A DNA stretch of 64,000 nt from Mikania micrantha (GCA_009363875.1 CM018683.1:67318187-67382186), one strand, 5' to 3'. Numbered from the stretch's first letter, positions 45,566-58,555 are shown. Notes: generated from the letters alone by a model not told the origin. Made by a program: numbers and translations.

Positions 45566-46108
45566 AATTTCAACCATAGAACGATTAGGTTTTGATTTGG
45601 GAACACGTATGAATTTGATTTTCAAACTTGAATTCGTTCCTTGTGTAATTTTGGGAATGAATTAGACGGTGGTAGCCTCGTATAGGAGTCCTGGGAAGAA
45701 GAAAGAAGGAATTGGGTTTTAACCCTTTTAGTCCTTCTACTTACGTGCCCTTTGTAATTTCTGATACACAATTCTTTTGACTAAAATGAGTTTAGAAAGA
45801 TTCACAAATAGTCCTTCTAGTTTCTAATTGAAGTTTTATGTTACAAAACTTTTACGAAGGTTTATGATTTTTTTTAATTGTGTATAACTTAATATCTAAA
45901 AGAAAAATTCGTAGCTTTTAATATTCACAATATGAATTCTTTATCTTTAATTTCTTTTATTAACTTGTAATTACATAAAACGTCACCATATTATTTTGCA
46001 TGTATACATCTATGTTTGTGTGTAAACATAATAATTGCAAGATTTTATTTCATTAAAATTTAACTAGTTTGTATTTAATTAAACCTTAATAGGATTTGTA
46101 TTGTATGG
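45566..46108. repeat. Right arm of a distant ~550 bp inverted repeat
   Basis: It is the inverted partner of 13619-14170. The match starts at 'aatttcaaccatagaacg' and ends at 'ttgtatgg'. Unlike the left arm, its inner flank (cctaaaataactaacc on the reverse strand) continues to the MITE without an LTR-like junction. Confidence 0.8.
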
Positions 46109-46835
46109 TGTGTGTGTGTGTATTACACTTTTGTTTTTGGGATGTTACACATGTCTATTCAAAACTTTACTCAATCTATTATTCATTCAATATATGATGC
46201 AAGCGTTAGACCTAGTTAGCTTTATGTGTTAGATGGTAAGCTTATACAATGTGTTGATTCTATGTGTTGTCAGTCAAGCAAGCTAATACTTAGTAGCCTA
46301 AGATGTGTTAGATATCATCTTCACAATGACTTTTGCCTTTGTGTGAAAAAGGTGAAAAGTACACCTAGCAAACTTGTTGAAATGCAAATGCTAATTTATA
46401 GTATGATCATACTTGAATTAACAGTTTGTATGGATGCTTGTTTGGACACAAGCTATTGTTATTCATTCTATTTATTCAAACTTGTATTCATGCTATGCTT
46501 ATGATACATATTCTAGTTAGGCTATTGCTCGCATTCTTTTTATACTTATTATTTAAACTTAGTGTGTGAGCTCACCAACTATGCAAATAGTTGACAAACT
46601 CTATTTTACATGTGTAACAGGATAAGGAAGCATGATGAAGAATAAGATAGGCTTAGTGACCTAGTTTAAACATTGAAACAATTGTATAGGTTTTCAATGT
46701 AATAGTTTATTTATTTTGAATTCTTGTAATGGCTGTTTCAATGTTGGTTGAATAAATTGATTATTATTAAATGGATGCATTAATTATTCCACTTTAACAT
46801 AGTACCATGAGCTAATGAACAGTTGGGGTGTGACA
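46109..46835 (+). other. Decayed LTR, 3' part (plus)
   Basis: The stretch ends ...ACAGTTGGGGTGTGACA at 46835, the standard LTR end seen here, followed by 'gattggttat', which resembles a decayed primer site. Before it are the LTR motif CTCACCAACTATGCAAATAGTTGAC (46571-46595) and an acceptor-like ATGTGTAACAG|G near 46621. The start and target duplication were not found. The small frame at 46226-46504 is probably accidental. Confidence 0.5.
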
Positions 46836-48083
46836 GATTGGTTATATGTACATATTTATTATGATATGTCTATTCAAAAATTACTCATTTTATTATTCGT
46901 TCAATCTATGATGGATTGGCTAATGAACAACCTTTAATCCACCATTGATTATATGAAAGAAGAAATGAATAGAGGAGAAGATGTGTTACCTAGAATAGCC
47001 AAGACTAGCAAGATGTACATACTGTTCATGTCAATTATTAGGCATTTTAGATCTCTTTTTTTCCTGATGTTTTAAGCTTGTTGGGGGTATATGTAATTTG
47101 TTTTTTTTTTGCTAGTTAAGCATGTTATAAAGGACGATGGCAATATAATACATTTACCAATATCACATCCCTATGGATATCCTTGTACTAATGCGTCATG
47201 TATACCTTGCTGGAATTATGCTCTTAATGAACTTTGGTTTTGTCTTATGTAGTCAAGTCGGGTTTGTTTTATGTATACAAAGTCACATAGGCATCAACCG
47301 GATATTGTTGGAAAAGACGACCTTCTTTTAGTATTAAGGTGTAGACATTTAAACGATCATGCAACTAATAACTATAAAGTATGTTCATTGCCAATATTTT
47401 TTTCTTGGTTATACCTTCTCTACCAAACGCAGTTAACGGGGACATCCACTATCACCATAAAGGAATGACAAAGTATATTTCAAGGACATGTACAAAGGAT
47501 ATAATTTGTTTATTCTTTTAGGACGAATGGTTTTATTATGAATGATAATGACAAATCTGTCTGACTGAGAATCAACATCAATTACAATCGCACCAAAACA
47601 TTTCGGAGACGACCTATCATAACATAGAGAATTATAAGAGTTGAAAACTCGAATAAGAAAGTTGCTAACATTTGACGAATGATAAATATCTCTTGCGAAT
47701 TTGAAAAGTTAGACCAATTTGTTACAGTTTTCTAAAATACTAAGTGTTAAAAACTATTATTTAATTCAGTTAGTAAATGTTCTGTTGATTATTTTATTTG
47801 GTATGTTCCATAAGTTAGTGTCCCCAGGTAGTTAGTGACAAGTTAGGTGGTTTAAAGGGTGAAAGAAGGAAAATAAAAGAAGCCTGAGAACTTGTTGTGA
47901 AATATTAATTATATATTGTAGATGGAGTCTGGAAACATGAATTTTTGGGAGATTCTGCTTTTCACTTTCTACGAGATGCACGCATGAGTTCTTAGGGTTT
48001 TTTGTCTTCATTATTTGTGATCTTGTTTACTATTAATCATCTTTTGGAATCGATTGTTATTTGATATTGTTGGATGGTTCTCA
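46836..48083. other. Intergenic DNA, partly a duplicated segment
   Basis: 46864-46912 repeats 46150-46199 (tgtctattcaaaa...ttcaatctatgatg). From about 47755 to 48083 the sequence matches 53330-53670 and forms the left half of a duplicated segment. No gene is recognised. The 65-codon frame at 47271-47468 has no recognisable domain. Confidence 0.45.
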
Positions 48084-50797
48084 TGTCTCACCCCGAGAAA
48101 TCCCGTCCCTTCTGGGGCGCGAGCAACAACAGGATCGCAGTCTCCGGTCACACAACTTACGAGACCTACATGTCTTGTTGTATACGTACATCCAATTACT
48201 TGGATAAAATAGTTTGTAAAATCAGAGTTGCGGAAGTAAGTGTAGGTTATCAAAACAGATTAACATTCATAGATAGCGGAAGCGCTAACTTAAAACAGTT
48301 TTCAAAATGATATGTAACAATAGTTGCGGAAGCGTTTTAAATTGTTTAACAATACACAATAAAACAAAATGATAATTGTTCTCAAATCCTAAGACAATGA
48401 TGATGATGCATGGGACTCCATCCTAGCATCCTATCCTCAAGTGCATGCCTTAGTTACCTGAGAAAACATGCGAGTAAAAGGGTCAACACAAAGGTTGGTG
48501 AGAGCACAGGTTTATCATGAGCAGTAAACATCCAATGTTTAAAGTAGGAGTTGTTATCTATGTATCATTACAATGCAGTATCGATTGATAGCTAGTCAAT
48601 ACAATTATATTATATGCGGGGTCGTACCGAAGCTGACAGTTATGCCTCCCGCCATGTCCATCACAAGACAATGGCAAAGTGTTGGTCAATATTGTACTCA
48701 TTCCGACCTACAGTCGGGTTGGCCTCCCTGGCGCGATGGGTGGGGCTTGTCGGGCCCAAATAGTACTATTCAAGATTACCACGCTAGGCGCTACGCGCTA
48801 CTAACAGTCCGTGGAGTATCGCGAGGATTTTTAGTTGTGATGTGGTCCACACATATACATATAGTGATAAAGCATGTCCATACATAAATGAAATGAATTG
48901 TAGTTCATAAAACAGTTTATCATGCAATGTTTTCTCCCCCAACGGTAGAAAACGTAAAAAGGGGCCGTGAACTCACCTGTTACAGCAGTTCCGGTTCGTA
49001 AATGCTCGCTACCTGCGAGTGCTAGCAGTCCTGCTAGTAAGCACCTATAACCATATAGGTGTGAGTATGTGTTTTGTGGTGTGTTGTATCCCATACAACT
49101 CCAAGTGTCGATGTGCTCAACCGAGTGTGTGCGTGTTGACTAGTGAGACTCGATGAATCGTTGGTGACACGATTGTTGTGTTTATGTGACTTAATGCACA
49201 TAAGACACCAAAATGCATCCTATGACTCTAATCACATAATTTACCATTTTTAGAAAGTTTCCGATTTAGGAAAGTGTGGATATGAAATCTCATTTCATAA
49301 AGTTAATAACTTCCAATATGTTTATAAAATACATTTAAACCCTTTAAACACGTCGTTTGCGCATAAATCACCATTTATGCCGTTTTGCCCAAATAAAGTT
49401 TCCTAAAATAGTAAGCACTTGTTTAAAAGCTCGTTTTTACAAATCAAGGTTTCCAAATATGTTAGAAATCATTTCTAAACATTTTTCAAAGATCAAAGTT
49501 CATCAAATCTTTCAAAAACATCAAAAGCCCTCTTTTGATTTTTAAAAGTTTCCCTTTATAGTAAGTTTATACAAAACCATGTTTTTGACAAAATCAAATA
49601 TCCCAATGTGTTTCTTAACACTCCAATATACATTTAACAACATCTAGACATGTCTAACATGTCTAGATCATCACAAATCCAAGACTTGCAACATAAAAGT
49701 TTCATTTTATGGCAAGTGTACCAAAATCATTATCAAATCAACCAATAACTAAACCAAACTCAAATCTAGCATTTCTAAACTACAAAATCAGTAGATCTAA
49801 ATCAAATGCCCATCAAATCACCAACACATTCGAGCACAATAACTAAATGGAGTTGCATGTGGGTTATTACCCTTTGCATGTGTGATCTAACCATAGATAA
49901 ACAAGATAAACTACCTTAGAAGCTTAAATCCATGGAAGAACAGGTTCTGGAACACAAATGATGGCTGATGATGAGCTCCTAGCTTGTGGATGGCTTCCAA
50001 GAACTCTCCTTGAGCTTCAATGGCTTCAAATCACTCCAAGGTTGCAAGGAAGAGCTTCAAGGATGTTACGAGGGGGATTTGAGGTTGATATCAGTGGGTT
50101 TTGGTCGCAAACATATGTGAGAGCTCGAGTGGATTGCAAAGGAGCCGGGTAGAAATGAGATGGGGTTGATTATAAAGAAAATTCGATCTGCATGGCCTTC
50201 GCGTACCGCGAAGGCCAATCAAAATTATTTATCGCGTACCGCGATGGGATTCGGGATTCTCGACTCCCGGTTTGCGCCGCGTACCACGAAGCCTTTCGCC
50301 GAGGGTCCATCGCGTACCGCGATGAGTCCTTTTTCCTTGTTTTTCGATTTCGTTGATACGATTTCGCTCATACTCAATTCCTAACGTTTATCCAAAGCAT
50401 CTAATGCATGTTTAGCACATAATCATGTAATGACATATAAGTTTGATCACCAACGTTCGTGAGACTCGTGTGTGTTTCGATAATTCCTCGAATTAGCTTT
50501 GACAGTTTGTGTTCGTGTCTTTCGAAGTGTTAGCACGCTTGATTAATCCTAATCAACGTGTAATGCACAATTCAATAATTCCCCGAATTATCGTTTTGTG
50601 TTAGTGTTGTGGTTGCCACACTTGGTTTCCAAAACCAATGTGCAATGTACGATTCGATAGTTCCTCGAACTATCGTTTCGTAGTCGTTTGTGTTCAACTC
50701 ATCTAATTAAACATAATTAAATGAAATGCAACAAGTATGAATGTGAAATGCAAAGAATGTAAGAGTTGCAATTTACCTGAAATTGCGGGGTGTCACG
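48084..50797 (-). mobile_element. Family C solo LTR (minus), 2.7 kb
   Basis: It runs TGTCTCACCCCGAG...GCGGGGTGTCACG, 2714 bp, with target duplication TCTCA at 48079-48083 and 50798-50802. The unfilled site can be read at ~53666-53671 in the duplicated segment. The final base is G where A is expected. It is the inverse of 20323-23195. It has the hairpin motif caacacaaaggttg (48484-48497), a donor-like site (caggtgagttcac complement near 48972-48984) and four TAC-centred palindromes at 50198-50325. Confidence 0.87.
50196..50325. repeat. Cluster of TAC-centred palindromes
   Basis: CCTTCGCG-TAC-CGCGAAGG (50196-50214), ATCGCG-TAC-CGCGAT (50231-50245), a weakened copy GCCGCGTACCACG (50277-50289) and CATCGCG-TAC-CGCGATG (50308-50324). 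Outer pairs differ between copies (T-A or A-T) yet remain complementary. The cluster is on the promoter side of the LTR. Confidence 0.8.
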
Positions 50798-50802
50798 TCT
50801 CA

Positions 50803-51022
50803 GGTTTGTATTTGTTTTTTTGTCTGTGTTTGTTATGTATCTCTTTGATTAAAGATGGCACATATATGTTATTCTTGTTTTTGACGATCATAGGGTGGAG
50901 TCATTGAATTTAGATCGAGTTATGATAGCTTAGGATCTTGAGTTGTTTTGTATATCTTTGAGAGTTTTATTGATCACATATTTGTATTGAATCTGTAAGT
51001 TGTTATATTCATCTTCTTTTGA
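50803..51022. repeat. Right half of a duplicated segment
   Basis: It continues the segment broken by the family C LTR. It matches 53672-53890, including 'tttgttatgtatctctttgatta', 'gacgatcatagggtggagtc' and 'gttgttatattcatcttctt'. It ends where an LTR-like sequence starts at 51028. Confidence 0.75.
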
Positions 51023-51027
51023 CATGG

Positions 51028-51560
51028 TGTGACACCTCTTTATTTTCCATGTTAGCTTTTAAATTAAATTAATAATAATTTATATTATTATTACATATGT
51101 GTCACTAGAATTAGTTTAATTTAGTGTGATGTGTGGCACAGTAATCCAAACATGAACAACAGAACGATAATTCGATGAATTATCGGAAAACCGCACACAT
51201 GTGTCTTGATTTACGAACGTTGGTGAATTAAACGAACAATGATGTAATTGAACAACAATTAAGCTCTATATGAGCCTATAACGAACTAAATTATAACCAA
51301 AGTCAAGAAACGTTGTTCATAAATGCAAAACAATCGAAAAACGAACTTAAACAACGAAACTGGGCCAATTGGGTTAATCTGGAAGCCTTCGCGGTACGCC
51401 AAGGGCCTCGGCAAGGACCTTGGTAGTACGCGAAGGTGAGGTGGGCAAATTTGAATTCTTTGAATTCCTTCACGGTACGCCACGACCGATCATCTTCCAC
51501 TTGGTGGTACGCGATGTGTTTCGGGTGGAAAACCGAATAAAATACTCCCAGCGGTACTGT
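51028..51560 (+). mobile_element. Truncated LTR, U3 end (plus)
   Basis: It begins TGTGACACCTC and carries the 'cgataattcgatgaattatcgg' and 'acgaacgttggtgaatt' words known from the start of family C (20630-20680). It then has five GGTACGC-type palindrome remnants (51387-51556). The sequence stops resembling an LTR near 51560. No right end or target duplication was found. Confidence 0.5.
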
Positions 51561-53289
51561 GACAATTAGGGCTTCTCACGACTATATTATTTCGAAATTC
51601 TGATAAACAAAAGTTCGTTGCGTATTTAATTAATTCTATTAAAACATATATATGCACGAAGTTTATATGTCTCATAATACATAAATGATTAAATCGTAAT
51701 AAAACAAAACAAACAGGATATGTGTGTGTATATATATATATATATATCAATTATTAATATAAAAGCTTGATTACATGCATTAATATATGGATGCTTGTGA
51801 ATAAGAAATAACTCAAATAAGTTAGGGATTCAAAATATCACAAGCATTTTATAAATAAACATTATTATTTATCTTTAAAAAAATGTATGACAATTACAAA
51901 CATTGCTATAAAATATAGTAAATTTGGTTGTTACTAAACAAATTAAATAAAGTATTATAAAGTTTATAAAAGTTTTATAAAGATTTTTAAAAGCTTGTTA
52001 AAGACCATTAGAAATATGTTTTATACATATTTGAAATAGTAACTTAAGATTAGTAATAGTAATAGCAACAGCAGCAGCAGCAGCAGCAACAACAACAACA
52101 ACAACAACAAAGGAAATGAGTTGGTTTAGGTAAAAATTTGTAGTATAATGGGTTAAAATGGGTAATATCATAATATTTAATGGGTTGAGATGGGTAGCAG
52201 TTAAACACAATGCGGGTCAAGATGGGTAACCAAAAAACTATGTAAATGCAATGGATTCGAACATTTAAGAATGATTAATAACATATTTGATGAAAAAATC
52301 ACTAAAAATCAGACTAATGGACTATTTGTTTACTTATAACACATCTTAAGTTAAACTAAATTGATGTTTTTAAGAACAATCCATTTAAACCCGAATTGAT
52401 TTTGCTTAAAACCCGTTTTGACCCGCATCCATTCTGACCCGAACCCGTTTTGACCCGTTACCCAACCCGACCCGCTCATTTTGCCTGGCATAACTTCAAG
52501 ATAATGAGAATTGATTTTTTTTCCACACATTGTAAGTCATCTCTTACCCATTTAGTTAGCAGGAGTACTTGTGAGTGTTTCATTCTCACTATTAAATATT
52601 TTTTGTCACCTGATATTGCAATGATAGTCATGGTTGTGTACTCTTGAGACATTAGGCTATATTTTATTGTTTTTGTTGTTTGTCTAGTTTGTAATTGGTG
52701 TGAGGCGTGAGGCTGATTATGTGATATATCTGTTCTATTTCATTGTTATGATCACCAATCTTTAACTAATTTTGATATGGTTTTTGTCATGTTAAATCTA
52801 GAGGTGCAGATCCCAAAATTCTACTTTCGTAGTTATTTATCAAAAAATAAAAAGGTTAAATGGTTCTAAAAGGATTGTTTTAACTTGATAATTAGCATTG
52901 GCGAAGGTTAGTGAGGGCTGCTGTTTTTTCGTTCAGTGGTGTACATTTCCCGATTCGTAGTGCAAAATTTTTATTTCGCCCCCCCCCCCCCCCCGGAAAA
53001 AAAAATATACCCTATGTTCGCCCCCCTGAAGTTTCGCCCCCCCTACGCTTGGGGTCAAGCTCCGCCACTGATAATTAGAATTATGGTTTTTTATGATATA
53101 TATTTCAATTGGCTAGACACAATTGTCGATATTCAAAACTTGTTATAAAAGGTTTGTGTTTTTTCAAGATAGCCAAAGTTTTATGATATATTTTCTAAGA
53201 GTTGATGGGTCTATATTTCTTGAAATTATATTATGGTAACAACATCATATCTCTATCAAGATTATTTTGTAAAGGATTGAGTCTTTTAA
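51561..53289. other. Intergenic DNA with simple repeats
   Basis: No gene seen. It includes (TA)n near 51730-51747, a CAG/CAA repeat (52053-52111), repeats of 'acccgttttgacccg' (52411-52482) and a C run near 52980-52995. After the C run comes 'ggggtcaagctccgccactg' (53052-53071), a phrase seen at the ends of some plant DNA transposons, but a matching other end was not located. Confidence 0.45.
52053..52111. repeat. (CAG)n(CAA)n microsatellite
   Basis: About six CAG units are followed by eight or so CAA units, led in by TAATAG/CAACAG. No frame of useful length uses it. Confidence 0.9.
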
Positions 53290-53890
53290 ATATGTTTACT
53301 AACTGAATTATGGAGATGTTAAAATGTATTATTTGATTCAGTAAGTAAATGTTATGTTGATTGTTTTACTTGTTATGTTGCATAAGTTAGTGTGCAGCCG
53401 TGCAGGTAGTAGATGACAAGTTATGTGGTTTAAAGGGTGAAATAAGGCCAATAAAAGAAGCCCGAGGACTTTTCGTGAAATATTAAGTATATATTGTAGA
53501 TGGAGTCTTGAAACATCAATTTTTGGAAGATTTTGCTCTTCACTTTCTATCAGAAGCACGCATGAGTTCTTAGGTTTTTTCTTTTGTCTCCATCATTTGT
53601 GATCTTGTTTACTATTTACCATCTTTTTGAATCGATTATTGTTTGATATTGTTGGATACTTCTCACGTCTGTATTTTTTTTTTGTCTATGTTTGTTATGT
53701 ATCTCTTTGATTAGAGATGACACAGACCTGTTATTCTTGTTATTGACGATCATAGGGTGGAGTCGTAGTAATTTTATCGAGTTGTAATAGCTTAGGATCT
53801 TGAGTTGTTTTATATATCTTTGAGAGTTTTATTGATCACAGATTCGTATCCAATCTGTAAGTTGTTATATTCATCTTCTTTCGACACTAA
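53290..53890. repeat. Second copy of the duplicated segment
   Basis: It corresponds to ~47735-48083 joined to 50803-51022, without the LTR. Shared phrases include 'gtggtttaaagggtgaaa', 'tatattgtagatggagtct', 'cacgcatgagttcttagg' and 'gatcttgtttactatt'. Identity is about 88-90% by eye. It preserves the empty target site of the family C insertion. No long frame is conserved between copies. Confidence 0.8.
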
Positions 53891-55300
53891 GGATAAGAAT
53901 GATTGCGTTTAGTGTTTAGCGGTGAATTTGATTTGTAACCAAAAAAATGTAATCTACTTGAAATCTCATTCTCAGTATCATATTTATACATTTACAGAAA
54001 TGTTGGCCACTCATTATGGTGACAGGCAAAAAGAACCACACGAGTGGTAAACCTTACCTTCATGTAAAAGCCTCTGAGTATCAAATTGTACCTCATACAC
54101 ATAAACAGATTACGACTTCAATGGCGAAGCTTTATGGGTTAGGGGGACATTTTTTCCGTCCGTAGTGTTAATTTTTTAGCCGAAATGTTATTTTTAGTAA
54201 AAAATAGTGGTTTCGCTCCCTTGCTTCAAAAAATTAACATGTATTATGAGTTTCAAAAATGTCCGACCCCTCTTAGATAGCCCAAGCTCCGCGACAGTAT
54301 GACTTTATGTAAAAACTGAAATGATAAAGATTATTTGTTGAGAAACATGAAAAAAAAATAAAATGTAAAAAATTAACAATTAACTAAAAAAATAATGGTG
54401 AACGCTATCATTAGGCCCCACTCACCGGCCGGTCCCACGGGACAATTAACTAAGAAACCAATAGAAATAATAGTCATAACTTGTGAAAAAATTTATGCAT
54501 TGGTAAAAAATTGATTTATACCTTCTTTTCCTTATATTTTAAGCTTGTTGTGGGTATACTTGATCTATTTTTTTTTGCTGGTTAAGCATGTTATAAAGTA
54601 CCTTAGGTTGTGTTGCTACACCCAAGGAGATTATATGTACTACACCTTCACTGAGTGCTTAATTAGGGCAATATTTTGACACCTTTGACTACCATGGATT
54701 AATTTTATTATTTTCCATATTAGCAAAAAAAAAATTATATATATTTTTGTGTTTTATGTGCATCCTAGAAAAGCAGGTTTAAAAAGTTTTAAAGATTGTT
54801 ATATAAGAATTCTTATCTATTCCTAAAATATAAACGACAGGTTCACGGTTTTGTTCTCACATGACAAAGTCATGTAAAACACGTCTTAATTGAGTAGGTT
54901 TCCACCCTCATACAAGAAGGCTTGTGTTCTCCTACTCCACTGATGTGGGATCATCACATAAACCAAAGGACCCTGATGAGCAGATATACAAATGGATCGA
55001 CCTTACTAATACTGAAACCAGAAGCAACCCCCAATTGATTAAAGACACCTTGTCTGATGCAGAAACATGGAACCGACAACCTCAAATAGCAAGTTTTCAT
55101 CTCCAAAAAAGTGTTCAAAACAAAAGCAAGATCTATACGTATCTGATTTAGTACCAAATTTTCATCTCCAAATATGTTCAGTCCAAACATTTGGAGGAAA
55201 ATCCACACATTACAGGTCACTGACAACGCCTGATCCAAACACTGACTTTTAAAATAAAAAAAGGCTAGCCAAAAAGATATTTGCAGGCATTCCTCAAATC
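53891..55300. other. Intergenic DNA without a supported gene
   Basis: Mostly AT-rich. At 54924-55151 a 75-codon frame (…DPDEQIYKWIDLTNTETRS…) has a rather protein-like composition, and the same strand stays open in another frame to 55252, but no family is recognised and no exon signals are clear. 54658-54720 faintly resembles the LTR fragment start at 51028. The last 5 bp (AAGAT, 55301-55305) are the left target copy of the next element. Confidence 0.35.
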
Positions 55301-55305
55301 AAGAT

Positions 55306-57447
55306 TGTGATAACCGCGTACGAAGAATTACATCAGCAGCGAACTGAGCACATTTGATCGTGTTTAAAATCCGTGTTGAATTGGTCGCCGAAATTAATAT
55401 GGAATGGTAGTATGTGAAAAATGATGAACGTAGGCGAAAACCGTGCGCGAAACAGAGTTACGGATTGCTCGGAATCGCGAAACGAAGTTTCCGTCGAAAA
55501 ACGGAAGAAATTGCCCTTAGGCGGTACGCCTCAGGTCGAGGAACAACTCCAGGCGATACGCGCGGGTCCAAAAGCTTCTGGAAGGTCGGGGTTGACGCGC
55601 GCGGTACGCCTAGGTTGGGTGTTGGGCGTCAGGCGATACGCCTGGGTCTAGATCGACGGCAACTTGCATAAAATATCAATTTTCTTGTTCTTATCCCATT
55701 TACTTCCTTCTTCTCGACGACACAGCCACCACCTTCGAATATTTCAGTCATCCAACCTTCCAATCATCAGTTTTCAAGCTTTTGATCACGTGGGACGCAT
55801 AAAGGAGTGTTAAAACAAGTTCAGATCATCTTTCTATCCGCAAAACTTCTCCAGATTAGGTAATGGCTCATTTTAAACCTTCTAGGTTGATTATGAATGA
55901 TTAAATCTTAGTTTGAACGTAATGATATAGTTAGGGTTGTTGATTATTGCTTAGATGATGGCTAGGATTGATTCTGGATGATAAACTCGAACTGTTAACG
56001 GGTAAATCCTTGTTTTGGGCCGTTGTAATGCCCGGTTTGCATGGAATCATAACAATGGTTATAATGATTTAAACCATTTGGTTGTGACTATGTATGTGAT
56101 TAGTTTGATTAATCTTTAACATGCAACGTCAAAGTTGGGTGTTTTAAACTAATCACAATCATTAACATACTCATTAGAACGATTATCTAATGTTTCTGAT
56201 AACAGTCAGATTAGTATGTTAAACATGGTTATTAAACCTATTCTAATACTACATTGTGATATTCCATGATATTTGGGTAGTCAATAACAAGGATTAATCA
56301 TTTCTAAGCCATTAAACTGTCTGGAGACTATCTTAGCAATTGCAATCAACAACATTAGCTATTTGGTTAGTCTGAGATTATACTGATTAATCGAGGGAGT
56401 CATCAACTTAGTATTAGGAACCTGAGTCAGTATAGGTTCCTACATTGTCATACATTGTATGATATTACATTAAAATATGTAATTAAATACTAAACATCAG
56501 TTTGATGACTTTCAAAGCAATGTCCTTGACATTGTACGTTCAGAGAGATTTAATCAGCGAGTTGGAACATTAATAACTCATTAAACATAACTAAATGCAG
56601 AATCATCATATTATCATCAATTGTGTGATATTCTGCTACTACTGAAATATCAGGTGAGTTTCGTACAACCCCTTTTCTTTTTACTCTTTTATAAACATCG
56701 GGGTAGAACTGCTAAACTTCTGAGAACTATATGATATGCATCAATGATATCTGTGTGATTTCATTTGATTTTTGTGGGATATCATGGGATTTTGCCTGTA
56801 GACTGAACTCTATCATGGAACTGAAAGTCCTCATTCTTGAACTGTATCTAGTGAACCCATGTGTGGCCGAACAGAAAACATTGATAGTACTATTGGTTGA
56901 CACCCCATTCGCTGGGAGGATTGCATCTCCCCTTGTGTGAATGTTTGTTATCTGTTTCCTGAACTTCTTAATGGTGTGATAGACATTAAGATAATGAGGC
57001 AATAAGATATGTATCGACGGGTAATATCTTGAGAACTGAACTAGACGTCCGAAAGGAACTAGATACGGGTCCCATGGTTATCTGGAACTGAACTTTTGAG
57101 AACATGATTATCATATCATATTGTTTTAAATTGAACTGTCGAACTCACCAGCTTTGTGCTGATGTTTCAAACTCAAATCTTTTTGCAGGTAAACAGTAAT
57201 AGCCGGTGAGGATGCACGTTCGGGATAGTTGCACTTGTATAATTAATATTGTAATTAAATAAATATAGCTGTAGTGTATTTGTAATTGCGACATCCTTGT
57301 AATGTATGTACTTTAAGTAAATCTGTGTGCTTATGATATCGGTTCAAGTAAGTCACCCCTCACCTCGGAGACATCACCACTATGCTTCCGCAACCGGTTC
57401 GGTGACGTCAGATCATTCAGGAGGTGACGAGGGGTGGGGGTGTGACA
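55306..57447 (+). repeat. 5' LTR of the second Gypsy element
   Basis: It runs TGTGATAACCGCG...GGGGTGTGACA, 2142 bp, family A, in plus orientation. It has a palindrome cluster of the AGGCG-NTACGCCT type (55515-55650), a donor CAG|GTGAGTTTCG (56651-56660), an acceptor TTTTTGCAG|GTAA (57180-57192) and the hairpin CTCACCAGCTTTGTGCTGA (57145-57163). Its first ~550 bp differ clearly from the intact element's U3, while R/U5 is closer. Confidence 0.92.
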
Positions 57448-57450
57448 GGG

Positions 57451-57468
57451 TGGTATCAGAGACACAGG
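57451..57468 (+). other. Primer-binding site, one base altered
   Basis: TGGTATCAGAGACACAGG starts 3 bp after the LTR. Compared with the intact element (TGGTATCAGAGCCACAGG) one C has become A. The first 11 bases still match initiator Met-tRNA. Confidence 0.88.
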
Positions 57469-57799
57469 TTATAGAGAATTAGGTGGACTTAGAGACCTAG
57501 ACTATAACCATAGGCTCGTATAGTGACACAGAGAGCACCGAACATGTTTAATGAACAAAACTTGTTTTGAATTAAGCCAGGATAATCAGGTGGTACGGAT
57601 CTCAGTTATGAGTGGCCAGCATAACTGAAATTCGCAACACGTGTGCATTTTAGTTTGATTTGATACAAGCAGAACATTTATAACAGTGAAGACGAATAGT
57701 TGTGTTAAGTAGGGATGATGTCTCATATCATGTTTATGTTGAATATATTATTCAATATTTATTTCATGGTACTAATTTGAGAATTCTGTTTATACAGTG

Positions 57800-58555
57800 A
57801 TGGCAGACCAAGGAGAAAGATATATATATCAGAGATTCCCCTATGTTGTGTTGGATGATACTCCGAGTGCCAGTTCTGGATCTGACTCGGATCCTTCGGA
57901 GGCTGTGTCAGTAGCATCACATGCATCTGCAGTGCCTCCTATACCACCACTACCTGAGCCAGTACCGGTGCCGCCACCACCACCAGCACCAGCACATGCA
58001 CCAGCACCTATGCCATCTCCACCGAGAGCCCCAGCATGGGATGGACTTAGGAGGATGCGGGGATAGGCCCGCAAGACCACTGGATTACCTCCCAGACATC
58101 AGATGGCTCAGCGGGATGAGCCTCCGACCGTTCATGAGGCGGGAGAATCCTCTCGCCAAGCAGAGCTGAGGGGCCAGGTGCAGCAAGTCGCTCAGGACTT
58201 GCAGGGTCTGAGGCAGGAGGTACATCAGCACCATACGCTCCTTGAGGATACTCGTAACATTATATTGGAGATCCTCACTTCACATCTGACTCTGATGGAG
58301 CAGGTGAATCTCATGGATATTGACAACCAGGCTTGGAGGACTATCGTTGAGGAGCGTTTTAGTAGGACTTTGAGGCAGAGGATAGTTGCTGCGTTTTGGC
58401 AGCAGGTGGAGGTGATGAGGGCAGGATTAGTGCGAGTTCGAGAGTTTTTGGTTTGGTTGGAGACGGTTAGTTTCGAGACCAGAATGATAGTTCTGGCTGT
58501 GACTATGGCTGCTGTAGCCATTATATTTTCTTGTTTATCGTACTTCATACGATGA
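57800..58555 (+). pseudogene. Leader ORF of the second element, one stop codon
   Basis: Homologue of the 248-codon leader frame at 40695-41441, starting MADQGERY. A TAG at 58064-58066 replaces the CAG that follows RRMRG in the intact copy, consistent with a C-to-T change at a CAG (CHG) site. The proline-rich part differs in length and sequence (VPVPPPPPAPAHAPAP), while the coiled-coil and C-terminal hydrophobic part are nearly the same. The frame after the stop (from 58067) runs on to the membrane-like C-terminus. Confidence 0.75.

Noticed and set aside
46226..46504. 92-codon frame
   Set aside because: It falls in decayed LTR sequence and has biased, domain-free composition.
52975..53075. 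End of a hAT-type DNA transposon (ggggtcaagctccgccactg)
   Set aside because: The phrase is common at such ends, but no partner inverted repeat or 8 bp duplication was found.
54924..55252. Possible small gene or exon
   Set aside because: The composition looks protein-like, but there is no family, conserved copy or clear splice pattern. Kept only as a note in the intergenic entry.
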